From assembly GCF_002760665.1 (NCBI RefSeq), contig NZ_PDOB01000007.1:87405-151404 (forward strand): a stretch of 64,000 nucleotides of DNA. Reading direction: 5' to 3'. Below are positions 37,624-45,283 of this stretch, one piece after another. Source of the DNA: Massilia psychrophila. Lineage in GTDB: Bacteria; Pseudomonadota; Gammaproteobacteria; Burkholderiales; Burkholderiaceae_D. A program made the position numbers and the translations under genes. The notes under the pieces were generated by a model. The model saw only the letters and a program-made list of their open reading frames with translations. It did no database searches and was not told the DNA's origin. Position 1 is the stretch's first letter. Every line of letters begins with the position of its first letter.

Positions 37624-37884
37624 TTAGAGCGCTGCTGACGCCCCGTGGTTCTGCGTCCATTGCGATGCTGCCGCGCCAAAGTTGGTGCCGGCGAATCCGG
37701 CGCCGATCACGCCGTTGTTGTTGAGGACATTGACGCCGATCTGCTGGAACTGGCCGATCTGCTGGGCCAGCGTCACATTGACGTTGATGTCCGGCCCGAA
37801 GCTGGCGCCGCCGCGCACGGCCGACATCGCGCGCTTGTCGAGCGCATGGGTGCGCGCCAGGTCGTGAATTTCGATGGATGACAT
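37624..37884 (-). CDS. precursor peptide f (QQIGVN class)
   Basis: 86 residues: a 26-residue leader (IEIHDLARTHALDKRAM, ending VRGG) and a 60-residue Cys-free core with NVNVTLAQQIGQFQQIGVN and VLNNNGVIGAGFAGTN, the pair of precursor b. AAGGAG precedes the ATG at 37884. It lies 32 bases behind precursor g in the same operon. The b/f and c/d/g classes are thus each represented in both operons. Confidence 0.85.
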   Translation of the reverse strand: MSSIEIHDLARTHALDKRAMSAVRGGASFGPDINVNVTLAQQIGQFQQIGVNVLNNNGVIGAGFAGTNFGAAASQWTQNHGASAAL

Positions 37885-37916
37885 GGTGGTTCTCCTTTGT
37901 CGTTTCGAAAACCGGA

Positions 37917-38210
37917 TTACAGTTTGACGATGTTGTTCTGGCCAGCCAGCGAGGTGCTGTTGTTGGCGTGGACGCCATCAATGAAGGCCGAGCCGTTGGC
38001 CGTCGCGTTGACGACGTTTTGCATCTGCATGATGTTCTGCGTGGCGTTGAGGGACGAGTCAATGCTCGGCGAGTAATTGACAGCGCCGGAAGGGTAGTAA
38101 GCGGCGGCAGCGGTGTTGCCGTACATGGTGGTGCCGCCGCGCACGCCAGCCATGGCGCTGCGATCGAGTTGTTCGGTGCGGGCCAGGTCGTTGATGGTCA
38201 AGGTGTTCAT
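37917..38210 (-). CDS. precursor peptide g (NATANG class)
   Basis: 97 residues: a 26-residue leader (LTINDLARTEQLDRSAM, ending VRGG) and a 71-residue Cys-free core opening TTMYGNTAAAAYYPSG and ending NATANGSAFIDGVHANN and STSLAGQNNIVKL. Its leader is nearly identical to that of d. It is the first gene behind sigma-54 promoter P1. AGGAG precedes the ATG at 38210, and the in-frame ATG at 38294 would lie upstream of the promoter. Confidence 0.87.
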   Translation of the reverse strand: MNTLTINDLARTEQLDRSAMAGVRGGTTMYGNTAAAAYYPSGAVNYSPSIDSSLNATQNIMQMQNVVNATANGSAFIDGVHANNSTSLAGQNNIVKL

Positions 38211-38272
38211 GGTAATTCTCCTAAAGTTGTTTGGGTTTGAAGGTGAGCATTTTTCTGCGCTCAGTAACCATT

Positions 38273-38289
38273 GAGCAGAAAGCGTGCCA
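38273..38289 (-). promoter_or_regulatory. sigma-54 promoter P1 (operon g-f-e)
   Basis: The minus strand reads TGGCACGCTTTCTGCTC: GG-N10-GC with the full TGGCACG -24 half. It lies about 63 bases before the precursor g ATG. The leader region between promoter and gene is clearly homologous to that of P2. Confidence 0.85.
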
Positions 38290-38396
38290 TCCATCTGCCT
38301 CTCTTTGGATTTGACCGCAAGCCGTTGAATTTAATGGGATTAATTTATATTTTCCGGTAGCGATAGCGCGCTGGAGCGACTTGTGCAACCGGCGTG

Positions 38397-38415
38397 TGAT
38401 GGGCGCTTCCCGACA
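38397..38415 (-). promoter_or_regulatory. candidate activator-binding dyad upstream of P1
   Basis: The minus strand reads TGTCGGGAAGCGCCCATCA. Its arms match those of the dyad at 37121-37139 exactly and only the centre differs. The distance to the promoter -24 GG is the same within one base. Confidence 0.65.
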
Positions 38416-38453
38416 AAATGAGCAGCACTGTCTGGCGCTGGCAGACACCAGCC

Positions 38454-38538
38454 GCTGGATGCCTATGGCCTGCCGGCAAACCATCCCGACCGCGTACTTG
38501 GTTCGCTACACCAAGTCATTGACGGTCACCGTATTCAT
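38454..38538 (-). pseudogene. decayed eighth precursor leader
   Basis: From the ATG at 38538 the minus strand encodes MNTVTVNDLV and then a stop (TAG at 38506-38508). This matches the leader opening of precursors d and g (MNTLTINDLA). Read through the stop, the frame continues RTKYAVGMVCRQAIG, which resembles the middle and end of the precursor a leader. No good ribosome site remains. It is best read as the remains of another precursor gene. Confidence 0.5.
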
Positions 38539-38585
38539 GCTAGTCTCAGAGGAAATCGGTTGGGAGTTGAACAAGTCAAAGTCAA

Positions 38586-40787
38586 ATGGAAAATCTGGTT
38601 CAAGCGATTCGTCAGCTGCACAGCGGCGCCTTGACGCGCCCGGAGTTTTTCGCCCAACTCGACCAAGTGCTGGCGACCGCGCGTGACAGCCCCGTCCGCC
38701 TGCTGGAAGTGCTGAGCGAAGAACACGCGCGCACGCCGCTGCAGGCCGAGGTGTACGCCGAAGTGCAGCGGCGCATCGAGTACCTGATCGTCTCGCGCCA
38801 GCGCATGGGCACCGACGACACGCTCGTCCAGACCAGGCCGGGCAACTATCCGGGCAACTATCAGGGCAACTTTCAGGACAGCTATCCGGGAAACTACCAG
38901 GGCAAATCTCAAGACAACAGCCCGCGCAACAATTTGGGTAATCATACAAGCAGCTATCCAGGCAACAAGCGCGCCGCGACCGAGCCGCCGTCGCTGCCAT
39001 TGGCCGCGCGGGGCGCGAAGGACGAACCTTTCGGCCCCGAGCCGGAACGCATGAAGGCGGTCGGCGACACCCTCAACGGCCGCTTCGTGCTGGAGGAGTG
39101 CATCGGGTTCGGCGGCATGGGTACTGTCTACAAGGCGCTCGACTTGCGCAAGCAGGAAGCGTCCGACCGCAATCCCTACATTGCGATCAAGGTGCTCAAC
39201 GTGCAGTTTCGCGGCCATCCGAAATCGCTGATCGCGCTGCAACGCGAGGCACGCAAGGCGCAGTCGCTGGCGCATGCGAACATCGTGGCGGTCTACGATT
39301 TCGACCGTGACGGCGCCATGGTGTACCTGACCATGGAGTATTTGTCGGGCAAGCCGCTCAGCTTGGTGTTGAAGGCGCCGGGGTTTTCCGGCATGCCTTA
39401 TGCCGACGCGCTGCGCATCGTCACCGGCATGGCCAACGCCCTGGCGTACGCCCACCAGCGCGGCTTCGTCCACTGCGACTTCAAGCCGGGCAACGTGTTT
39501 TTGACCGATGCGGGGGTGGTAAAGGTGATCGACTTCGGCATCGCCCGCGTGTTCCAGAAGGCCGAGGAAGCGGTCGACGTCACGGTGTTCGACCCGGGCA
39601 GCCTGGGCGCGCTCACGCCTGCCTACGCCAGCCCTGAAATGCTCGAGCATCGCGACCCTGACCCGCGCGACGATATCTATGCGCTGGGTTGTATCACGTA
39701 CGAATTGCTGACCGGCCACCACCCGTTCAACCGCTTGTCGGCGGTGCAGGCGCGCGATGCCGGCATGCGGGCGCAGCGTCCGTCCAAGCTCGGGCGCCGG
39801 CAGTGGCAGGCACTCAAATGCGCGCTGGCGTTCGAGCGCGAGGCGCGCACGCCGACGGTGGCACGCTTCCTCAGCCAGCTCGGCCAGCAGGGCGACAACA
39901 CCCGCTATGCCGTGCTGGCCGGCGCCGCCGCCGCCGTCGCGCTGGCCGTCTGGGGCGCCCGCACCCTATGGCCAGCCGGTGACGCCAGCGGGCGGGCCGG
40001 ACAGACGGCAGCGCCCGACGTCGCGCAAACCGCGGTGGCCCCAACCATCGACACGCCTGCGCCGGCCGCGCCTGTGCCCCCTGCCGCGCCTGTGCCCGCG
40101 CCAACTGCCGACGCCCTCGCCATTACGTTGGCCACCATCCCGTGCGCGGCGCTGGTGGCCAGCGTGCAAGGCCGTGCGGTCGCGGTGTCCGGTTACCTGC
40201 CGAAATCGGTGGGGCCGGCGCGCCTGCGCGACAAGCTCGCCGCCATGCCTGGCGTGGCCAGTGTCGGTGTCGACGTCCAACAGCTCGACCCGGACAAATG
40301 CGCGGTCGTCGACGCCTTCGCGCCGTACTGGGTTGCGCACCGGCGCGCTGGCGGCGGCGCCCGCATCCGCCTGGCTGGCCCGGCCGCCCCTGGCGTCAAT
40401 CTGGCCGAGGGCGATCCGCTGGTGGTCGACGTCACTACCTCGGCGGCCGCCGAGTCGTTCATCAGCGTCGACTACCACGCGTTGGATGGCAACGTCGTCC
40501 ACCTGCTGCCGAACCCGAGGGCGCGCGACAACCGCGCGCCGGCCAACTACACGGCCAGCATCGGCAGCATGGGCGAATGGGCGGTCGGCAAACCGTTCGG
40601 CTCGGAACTGATCGTGCTGGTGACTACCCCGGTTCCCTTGTTCGCCGCGCTGCGCCCGCTCACCGAACCGAGCGCGGACTATCTGGCGGCCGTCACGCAG
40701 CGGCTCGGGCAGGTCGCCGCGCGCAATGGCGCCGACAAGATCGCGGTCGACTTCGTGCAGATCAGCACCAGGGCGCGCAAACGATAG
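38586..40787 (+). CDS. PpkA-like membrane Ser/Thr protein kinase with C-terminal DUF4384-like domain
   Basis: 733 residues. An N-terminal helical part (1-75) leads to a linker with repeated YPGN/YQGN units (about 82-128). The kinase domain spans about 155-430: glycine loop IGFGGMGTVYKA, Lys in AIKVLNVQF, catalytic loop FVHCDFKPGNVF, DFGIA and APE-like YASPEML. One membrane segment (VLAGAAAAVALAVWGA) near 440 is followed by a Pro/Ala linker and a periplasmic region whose end (SFISVDYHALDGNVVHLLPN) resembles DUF4384 of type VI PpkA kinases. The His-Cys-Asp replaces the usual His-Arg-Asp. Confidence 0.88.
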   Translation: MENLVQAIRQLHSGALTRPEFFAQLDQVLATARDSPVRLLEVLSEEHARTPLQAEVYAEVQRRIEYLIVSRQRMGTDDTLVQTRPGNYPGNYQGNFQDSYPGNYQGKSQDNSPRNNLGNHTSSYPGNKRAATEPPSLPLAARGAKDEPFGPEPERMKAVGDTLNGRFVLEECIGFGGMGTVYKALDLRKQEASDRNPYIAIKVLNVQFRGHPKSLIALQREARKAQSLAHANIVAVYDFDRDGAMVYLTMEYLSGKPLSLVLKAPGFSGMPYADALRIVTGMANALAYAHQRGFVHCDFKPGNVFLTDAGVVKVIDFGIARVFQKAEEAVDVTVFDPGSLGALTPAYASPEMLEHRDPDPRDDIYALGCITYELLTGHHPFNRLSAVQARDAGMRAQRPSKLGRRQWQALKCALAFEREARTPTVARFLSQLGQQGDNTRYAVLAGAAAAVALAVWGARTLWPAGDASGRAGQTAAPDVAQTAVAPTIDTPAPAAPVPPAAPVPAPTADALAITLATIPCAALVASVQGRAVAVSGYLPKSVGPARLRDKLAAMPGVASVGVDVQQLDPDKCAVVDAFAPYWVAHRRAGGGARIRLAGPAAPGVNLAEGDPLVVDVTTSAAAESFISVDYHALDGNVVHLLPNPRARDNRAPANYTASIGSMGEWAVGKPFGSELIVLVTTPVPLFAALRPLTEPSADYLAAVTQRLGQVAARNGADKIAVDFVQISTRARKR

Positions 40788-40791
40788 TTTT

Positions 40792-41856
40792 TTACTTGAG
40801 GTTCCTGGCCACCCGGAAGCCATTCTGGCCATTGCGCACGCTGGCGTCGTATTTGAAACGGGTCGACGAGACCATGTAGACGGCGCCTTCGCGCCACGAG
40901 CCGCCGCGGATCACCCGCACCGTGCAATTGGGTTCATCCCACGTGCGCCCGTCGGCCGGCGCATCCTTGAAACCGCTGTGCCAGCAGTCGCTGACCCATT
41001 CCCACACGCTGCCGTTCATGTCGTGCAAGCCGAACGGGTTGGCGCCGAAGCTGCCCGCATTGGCCGGCGCGCCGACCTGCCACGGCGGTCCGCACTCCTT
41101 GCAGTTGGCCTTGCCCGGGACCAGTTTGTCGCCCCACCAATATGCCGTCGTGGTGCCACCCCTGGCCGCGTATTCCCACTCCGCTTCGGTCGGCAGCCGG
41201 TACGGCTGGCCGCTGGTGGCGCTGAGCCACTTCAGGTATTGCTGGACATCGTCCCAGCTGACGTCGCGCACCGGCGCCTCGTTGGCCTGCGCCGAACGCT
41301 GGCAGGCGCGGGCGTCGGCGCAGGCATTCCACTGGCCGGCCGTCACTTCGTATTTGCCGATGGCGAAAGACGTGGTCAAGGTCACCTTGTGGGCCGGCCG
41401 CTCGCTCGGATCGCTGGTGTTGCTGCCCATCGTGAATTGGCCCGCCGGCAGGGAGATCAGCGGCGGGCAGGCCGCGCAGTCCTTCAGCTCGGCGCCGGCC
41501 GCGGGGGCGGGCTGCGCCAGCTTCGCGGCAGGCTTCGGTGCGCTCGGGGGCGCCGCCGAAGGAGCGGGAGCGGGCGTGGCCGTTGGCGTTGGCGTTGCAG
41601 CAGCGCGCATCCTGGCGATGCGGGCCTGCGCCAGCACGGCAAAGCGCCCTTTTGGATAGGCCTTCAGGTAGGCTTCGTAGTCGCTGGCGTGGTTGCTGTC
41701 CTTGATCGATTCCCAGAACGCCAGCTCGAATTGCTCGGCGCTATTCTTGGGAACTACACCGGCCAGTTTGATGTCATCCGTAAGGGCTTGCTGCCCGCGG
41801 GCCGTTGCAAAACTAGGCGCGATCAGCACGAAAACGAGCAAAAGTGTGTGCCACAT
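40792..41856 (-). CDS. SUMF1/FGE-domain exported protein 1
   Basis: 354 residues with a signal peptide ([15 protein letters not shown]). A short conserved segment follows ([20 protein letters not shown], then [16 protein letters not shown]), then a Pro/Ala linker and a sulfatase-modifying-factor domain (about 130-354) with [39 protein letters not shown] and RVIRGGSW. The end reads [10 protein letters not shown]: the catalytic Cys that follows GFR in true formylglycine-generating enzymes is Val. It is thus probably a PvdO-like or binding version. It converges on the kinase with a four-base gap. Confidence 0.85.
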   Translation of the reverse strand: MWHTLLLVFVLIAPSFATARGQQALTDDIKLAGVVPKNSAEQFELAFWESIKDSNHASDYEAYLKAYPKGRFAVLAQARIARMRAAATPTPTATPAPAPSAAPPSAPKPAAKLAQPAPAAGAELKDCAACPPLISLPAGQFTMGSNTSDPSERPAHKVTLTTSFAIGKYEVTAGQWNACADARACQRSAQANEAPVRDVSWDDVQQYLKWLSATSGQPYRLPTEAEWEYAARGGTTTAYWWGDKLVPGKANCKECGPPWQVGAPANAGSFGANPFGLHDMNGSVWEWVSDCWHSGFKDAPADGRTWDEPNCTVRVIRGGSWREGAVYMVSSTRFKYDASVRNGQNGFRVARNLK

Positions 41857-41912
41857 GGGCGACTCTCCCGGTTTGCTTCGTTTAAGAAGAACTGGCCTTG
41901 CAGTGCTGTAGA

Positions 41913-41950
41913 TAGTGTGACAGATTTAGGACTACGCAGTCGCACATGCG
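41913..41950 (-). promoter_or_regulatory. shared upstream element of SUMF1 gene 1
   Basis: Plus-strand TAGTGTGACAGATT (41913-41926) and GTCGCACATGCG (41939-41950), start-to-start distance 26. The same two boxes with the same spacing lie upstream of the second SUMF1 gene. They lie 57 bases before the start codon, a plausible promoter or operator position. Confidence 0.6.
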
Positions 41951-41974
41951 GCATTCTGGAAAAAGGTGGCTGAC

Positions 41975-42409
41975 ATGCGAAGCACGATGATTTTTTTTGC
42001 ATTGCTGGCGGTAAGCTCGCTGGGTGCCCCGGTGTGCGCCCAGCCCGCCAAGTCCACCGCGGCGCCGGCCAACGCCCAGGTTTATTTCATCTGGCCGCAC
42101 GATGGCAGCGTCATCGTCAACGGCAAATTCTGGGTACGCATGGGCCTGCGCAACATGGGCGTAGCGCCGAAAGGCACCGGCAGTCCCGCCACCGGCCATC
42201 ATCACTTGCTGGTCAATACAGCATTGCCGGCCATGACAGAGCCGATCCCGAACGACCGCAACCACCTGCATTTCGGCGCCGGCGAAACCGAGGCAAGGGT
42301 CGAGCTGCCGCCCGGCAAACACCGCTTGCAGTTGCTGCTGGGCGACAAGGATCACCGGCCGCACAATCCGCCCGTGTATTCGAAACCGATCACGGTTGTC
42401 GTCAGGTAA
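41975..42409 (+). CDS. DUF4399 domain exported protein 1
   Basis: 144 residues with a signal peptide (MIFFALLAVSSLGAPVCAQ). The mature part is the small His-rich DUF4399 domain: GLRNMGVAPKGTG, TGHHHLLVNT, RNHLHFGAGETEARVELPPG and LLGDKDHRPHNPPVYSKPI. The His clusters suggest metal binding, but the function is unknown. The ATG at 41975 is chosen over a GTG three codons upstream. A paralogue follows after 44 bases. Confidence 0.78.
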   Translation: MRSTMIFFALLAVSSLGAPVCAQPAKSTAAPANAQVYFIWPHDGSVIVNGKFWVRMGLRNMGVAPKGTGSPATGHHHLLVNTALPAMTEPIPNDRNHLHFGAGETEARVELPPGKHRLQLLLGDKDHRPHNPPVYSKPITVVVR

Positions 42410-42453
42410 AAATAGCGCAAAAACAGTAAAAACAATCAACACCGGAGACCAGC

Positions 42454-42894
42454 ATGCGCACCGTATTCGCCGCCGCCGCGGCAATGGCAATGGCAACGGC
42501 ACTGATGGCCCTGCTTCCGGGCGGGCCGGCCAGCGCCACCGCGGCGCCCGCCAATGCGTACTGCTACATCGGTTGGCCCACCGATGGCCAGGTCGTCGCG
42601 GCCGGCAAGCCATTTCGCGTCTGGTTCGGCTTGCGCCACATGGGCGTGGCGCCGAAAGGCGTGGCGTTCAACAACACCGGTCACCATCACCTGCTGATCG
42701 ACACCGAGCTGCCGGCGGCGGGCGAGGCGATTCCGTCGAACCGCAACCACCTGCATTTTGGCGCCGGCGAAACCGAAACCATGCTCGAGCTGCCGCCCGG
42801 CCAACACACGCTGCAACTGTTGATGGGCGACGAAAACCATGTGCCGCACATGCCGCCCGTGCAGTCGAAAAAAATCACGATTACCGTCCGCTGA
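42454..42894 (+). CDS. DUF4399 domain exported protein 2
   Basis: 146 residues, paralogue of the preceding gene: signal peptide (MAMATALMALLPGGPASA), then GLRHMGVAPKGVAFNNTGHH, NRNHLHFGAGETET and LMGDENHVPHMPPVQSKKI. The two genes are tandem copies and probably periplasmic. GGAG precedes the ATG at eight bases. The FHA-GAF-HD-GYP gene follows 49 bases later. Confidence 0.78.
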   Translation: MRTVFAAAAAMAMATALMALLPGGPASATAAPANAYCYIGWPTDGQVVAAGKPFRVWFGLRHMGVAPKGVAFNNTGHHHLLIDTELPAAGEAIPSNRNHLHFGAGETETMLELPPGQHTLQLLMGDENHVPHMPPVQSKKITITVR

Positions 42895-42943
42895 GATTTA
42901 ATAAATTAATAGCGCTCGAGTAACAATCACGGAGGCCAACAGG

Positions 42944-44890
42944 ATGGAACCGCCAGCCACATTTTCCGCTTCGCCCGGCGCCATCAAGGCGTACCTCGAA
43001 TGGACCGGCTGCGAGGCGGCCAAACCGGCCGTCTTCGCGCTGCACGACGAAGCGGTGATCGGGCGCGATCCGCAAGATGCGCTGGCGCTGGACAAGTTCA
43101 TCTGCATTCCCGAACACACCATCAGCCGGCGCCACGCCCGCATCCGGCGCCGCGGCGCCAGTTATTATGTCGAAGACCTGCACTCGCGCAACGGCACCTT
43201 CGTGCTCGGCGAACGGCTCGCGCCCGGCGCCTGGCATGTGCTGCGCGATGGCGACGAACTGGCGCTGGCGTCGGTGCCGCTGGTGTTCCACTCGCTGGTG
43301 GTGCTCGATCGCGCCAGCATGCCGACGGTGATCACCAGCTCGGTCGACGCGACCCGCTTCACCCCGGTGCTGGCCGACGCCAAGCAGGCCGACCGCAGCG
43401 ACCTCGAGAAAACAATCCATCGGCTGCACGCGATGGCGCAGGCCAGCATCGCGCTGGGCGCCGTGACCGACCGCGCGATGCTGATCGAAAAAATCATGAA
43501 TTTCATTTTCGAACTGTTTCCGCTGGCCGAACGCGCCTTCATCTTGCTGCGCGAACACCCGCGCGACGCCCCCACGCCGGTGGCCGCCAGGCGCCGCGAC
43601 GGCGCCATCGAAGATCCGCAGCAGGTGCGCATGTCGAGCACCATCATCGACGAAGTGCTGCATAAAAAACGCGCGATCCTGTCGCTCGACACCTTGTCCG
43701 ACCGCTACTATGGCGCGCTCGAGTCGATCGTCGCGCAAGCCATCCTCAGTGTCATGTGCGTGCCGCTGATCCTCGGCGACGAGGTGCTCGGCATGATCCA
43801 GGTCGACACCTCGTCCGACCCGTACGCATTCAAGGAAGCGGACCTCGAAATCCTCAGCGGCGTGTGCGCCGAAACGGCGGTCGCGCTGAAAAATTTCCAG
43901 CTCTATTCCGACATCAAGGGACTGCTCGACGGTTTTGTCAGCGCCTCGGTGCAGGCGATCGAGGAACGCGACCCGGTCACCGCCGGCCATTCGTTCCGCG
44001 TCGCCGGCTATGCGCACAACCTGGCGCGCGCGCTCGAGCGCAGCGACGACCCGGTGCTGCGCCGCGCCGCTTTTAGTGCCGACCAGCTGCGCGAGATCCA
44101 CTACGCCGCGCTCTTGCACGACTTCGGCAAGGTCGGCGTGCGCGAACACATCTTGCGCAAATCGAAAAAGCTGCACCATGCCGAGATGTGCCTGCTCGAG
44201 CAGCGTTTTCTATACGCTCGCGCCTGCCTCGAACGCCAGGCCTACCGCGGCCTCGCCGAGCGCCACTTGCAGGCCGGATGGAGCGTGGCGGCGTTCCGCC
44301 ACGAGGTCGAGCGCATCGACACCGAATTGCGCTCTGAAGGGGCGCGACTCGACGCCTTCCTCGAGCTGATTTTGCGCGCCAACGAGCCGGCGGTCTCGAC
44401 CAGCGCCGCGCTGGCTGAACTGGACGCCATCCGCGACTACCAGGTGCTGGGCGCCGACGGCGCCTCGTTCCGCCTGATCGACGAGGGCGAATTCGCCGCG
44501 CTGAACGTGTGCAAGGGCTGCCTGACGCAAGACGAACGGCGCCAGATCGAAGCCCATGTCGCCGATTCTTACTCGTTTTTGATCCTGATCCCGTGGACGC
44601 GCGAACTGGCCGGCGTGCCGGCGATCGCCCATGGCCACCACGAGAAGCTGGACGGCTCGGGCTATCCGATGGGCCTGCGCGGCGGCCAGATCAGCCTGCA
44701 GACAAGAATTTTGACGATCGGCGACATCTACGACGCGCTCACCGCGCGCGACCGGCCGTACAAGCAAGCCATCCCGGTCGACCGCGCGCTCGACCTGATC
44801 GCCGAGGAATGCCGCGCCGGCCATCTCGATACGGGGCTGTTCAAGGTGTTTGTCGACGCGAGGGCGTGGGAGGTGCAGGGAAATGCGTGA
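42944..44890 (+). CDS. FHA-GAF-HD-GYP protein (putative c-di-GMP phosphodiesterase)
   Basis: 648 residues, soluble. An FHA domain (about 20-110) has the phosphothreonine-binding residues in VIGRDPQD, ISRRHARIRRRG and LHSRNGTFVLG. A GAF domain (about 155-320) follows. The HD-GYP domain (about 330-640) has LLHDFGKVGV and GHHEKLDGSGYPMGLRGGQI, but it is interrupted by a roughly 170-residue insertion between the HD and GYP motifs. HD-GYP enzymes hydrolyse cyclic di-GMP. The FHA domain ties it to the locus kinase and phosphatase. GGAGG precedes the ATG. Confidence 0.88.
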   Translation: MEPPATFSASPGAIKAYLEWTGCEAAKPAVFALHDEAVIGRDPQDALALDKFICIPEHTISRRHARIRRRGASYYVEDLHSRNGTFVLGERLAPGAWHVLRDGDELALASVPLVFHSLVVLDRASMPTVITSSVDATRFTPVLADAKQADRSDLEKTIHRLHAMAQASIALGAVTDRAMLIEKIMNFIFELFPLAERAFILLREHPRDAPTPVAARRRDGAIEDPQQVRMSSTIIDEVLHKKRAILSLDTLSDRYYGALESIVAQAILSVMCVPLILGDEVLGMIQVDTSSDPYAFKEADLEILSGVCAETAVALKNFQLYSDIKGLLDGFVSASVQAIEERDPVTAGHSFRVAGYAHNLARALERSDDPVLRRAAFSADQLREIHYAALLHDFGKVGVREHILRKSKKLHHAEMCLLEQRFLYARACLERQAYRGLAERHLQAGWSVAAFRHEVERIDTELRSEGARLDAFLELILRANEPAVSTSAALAELDAIRDYQVLGADGASFRLIDEGEFAALNVCKGCLTQDERRQIEAHVADSYSFLILIPWTRELAGVPAIAHGHHEKLDGSGYPMGLRGGQISLQTRILTIGDIYDALTARDRPYKQAIPVDRALDLIAEECRAGHLDTGLFKVFVDARAWEVQGNA

Positions 44891-45283
44891 GGCGATATCA
44901 CTACCCACGTTGTTGCCTTTGTGCGCCAACGACTCCTCACGAATGCGGCGACCTTATTCTTGCGCGCAGAGCGATCAATGTTTAGCTCAGCTAGCAGATG
45001 CCAGCGCTGTGCACGCAAACGGGGTCGCCGCTTTCGAGGGTGTCGCAAAACGTCGAATGGCCGCAATTGCCACGTCGTCCTCGCGCACGCGGGGACCCAA
45101 TTTATCGGGAACAGCGACAACGCCCGGCATCGTCCGTCAAAAGTTGATCAGTTTATCGTGCAAACTGGGTCCCCGCGTGCGCGAGGACGACGGCTCTAGC
45201 GTTCAGCGACCTTTTGCGACACCCTCTTTCGCGAGGACGACCAATCAACGCGTAGCGGCCAGGTTGGCACACGAGGTGGTGAT
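44891..45283. other. repeat-filled intergenic region
   Basis: About 390 bp without a gene. It is mostly occupied by nested inverted repeats (see the repeat entry). The last 50 bases lead into the outer-membrane factor gene. Confidence 0.6.
45036..45226. repeat. nested inverted repeat element (MITE- or REP-like)
   Basis: Outer arms GAGGGTGTCGCAAAA (45036-45050) and its complement (45212-45226) are perfect over 15 bp. Inner arms 45073-45099 and 45166-45192 are perfect over 27 bp (CGTCGTCCTCGCGCACGCGG and on) around a 66-base loop. A further AGGACGACC fragment follows at 45234. The whole resembles a small non-autonomous palindromic element. Confidence 0.75.

Larger units (their letters stand above)
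38211..38585. other. divergent control region between peptide g and the kinase
   Basis: This 375-bp gap contains, on the minus strand, the P1 sigma-54 promoter and its upstream dyad, and the remnant of an eighth precursor. No sigma-54 site is visible facing the kinase, so its promoter is probably of another type. Confidence 0.6.

Noticed and set aside
45265..45281. Sigma-54-like TTGGCACACGAGGTGG before the outer-membrane factor gene
   Set aside because: The -12 half reads GG where GC is required, and it lies too close to the ATG at 45284 to leave room for a transcript start and ribosome site.
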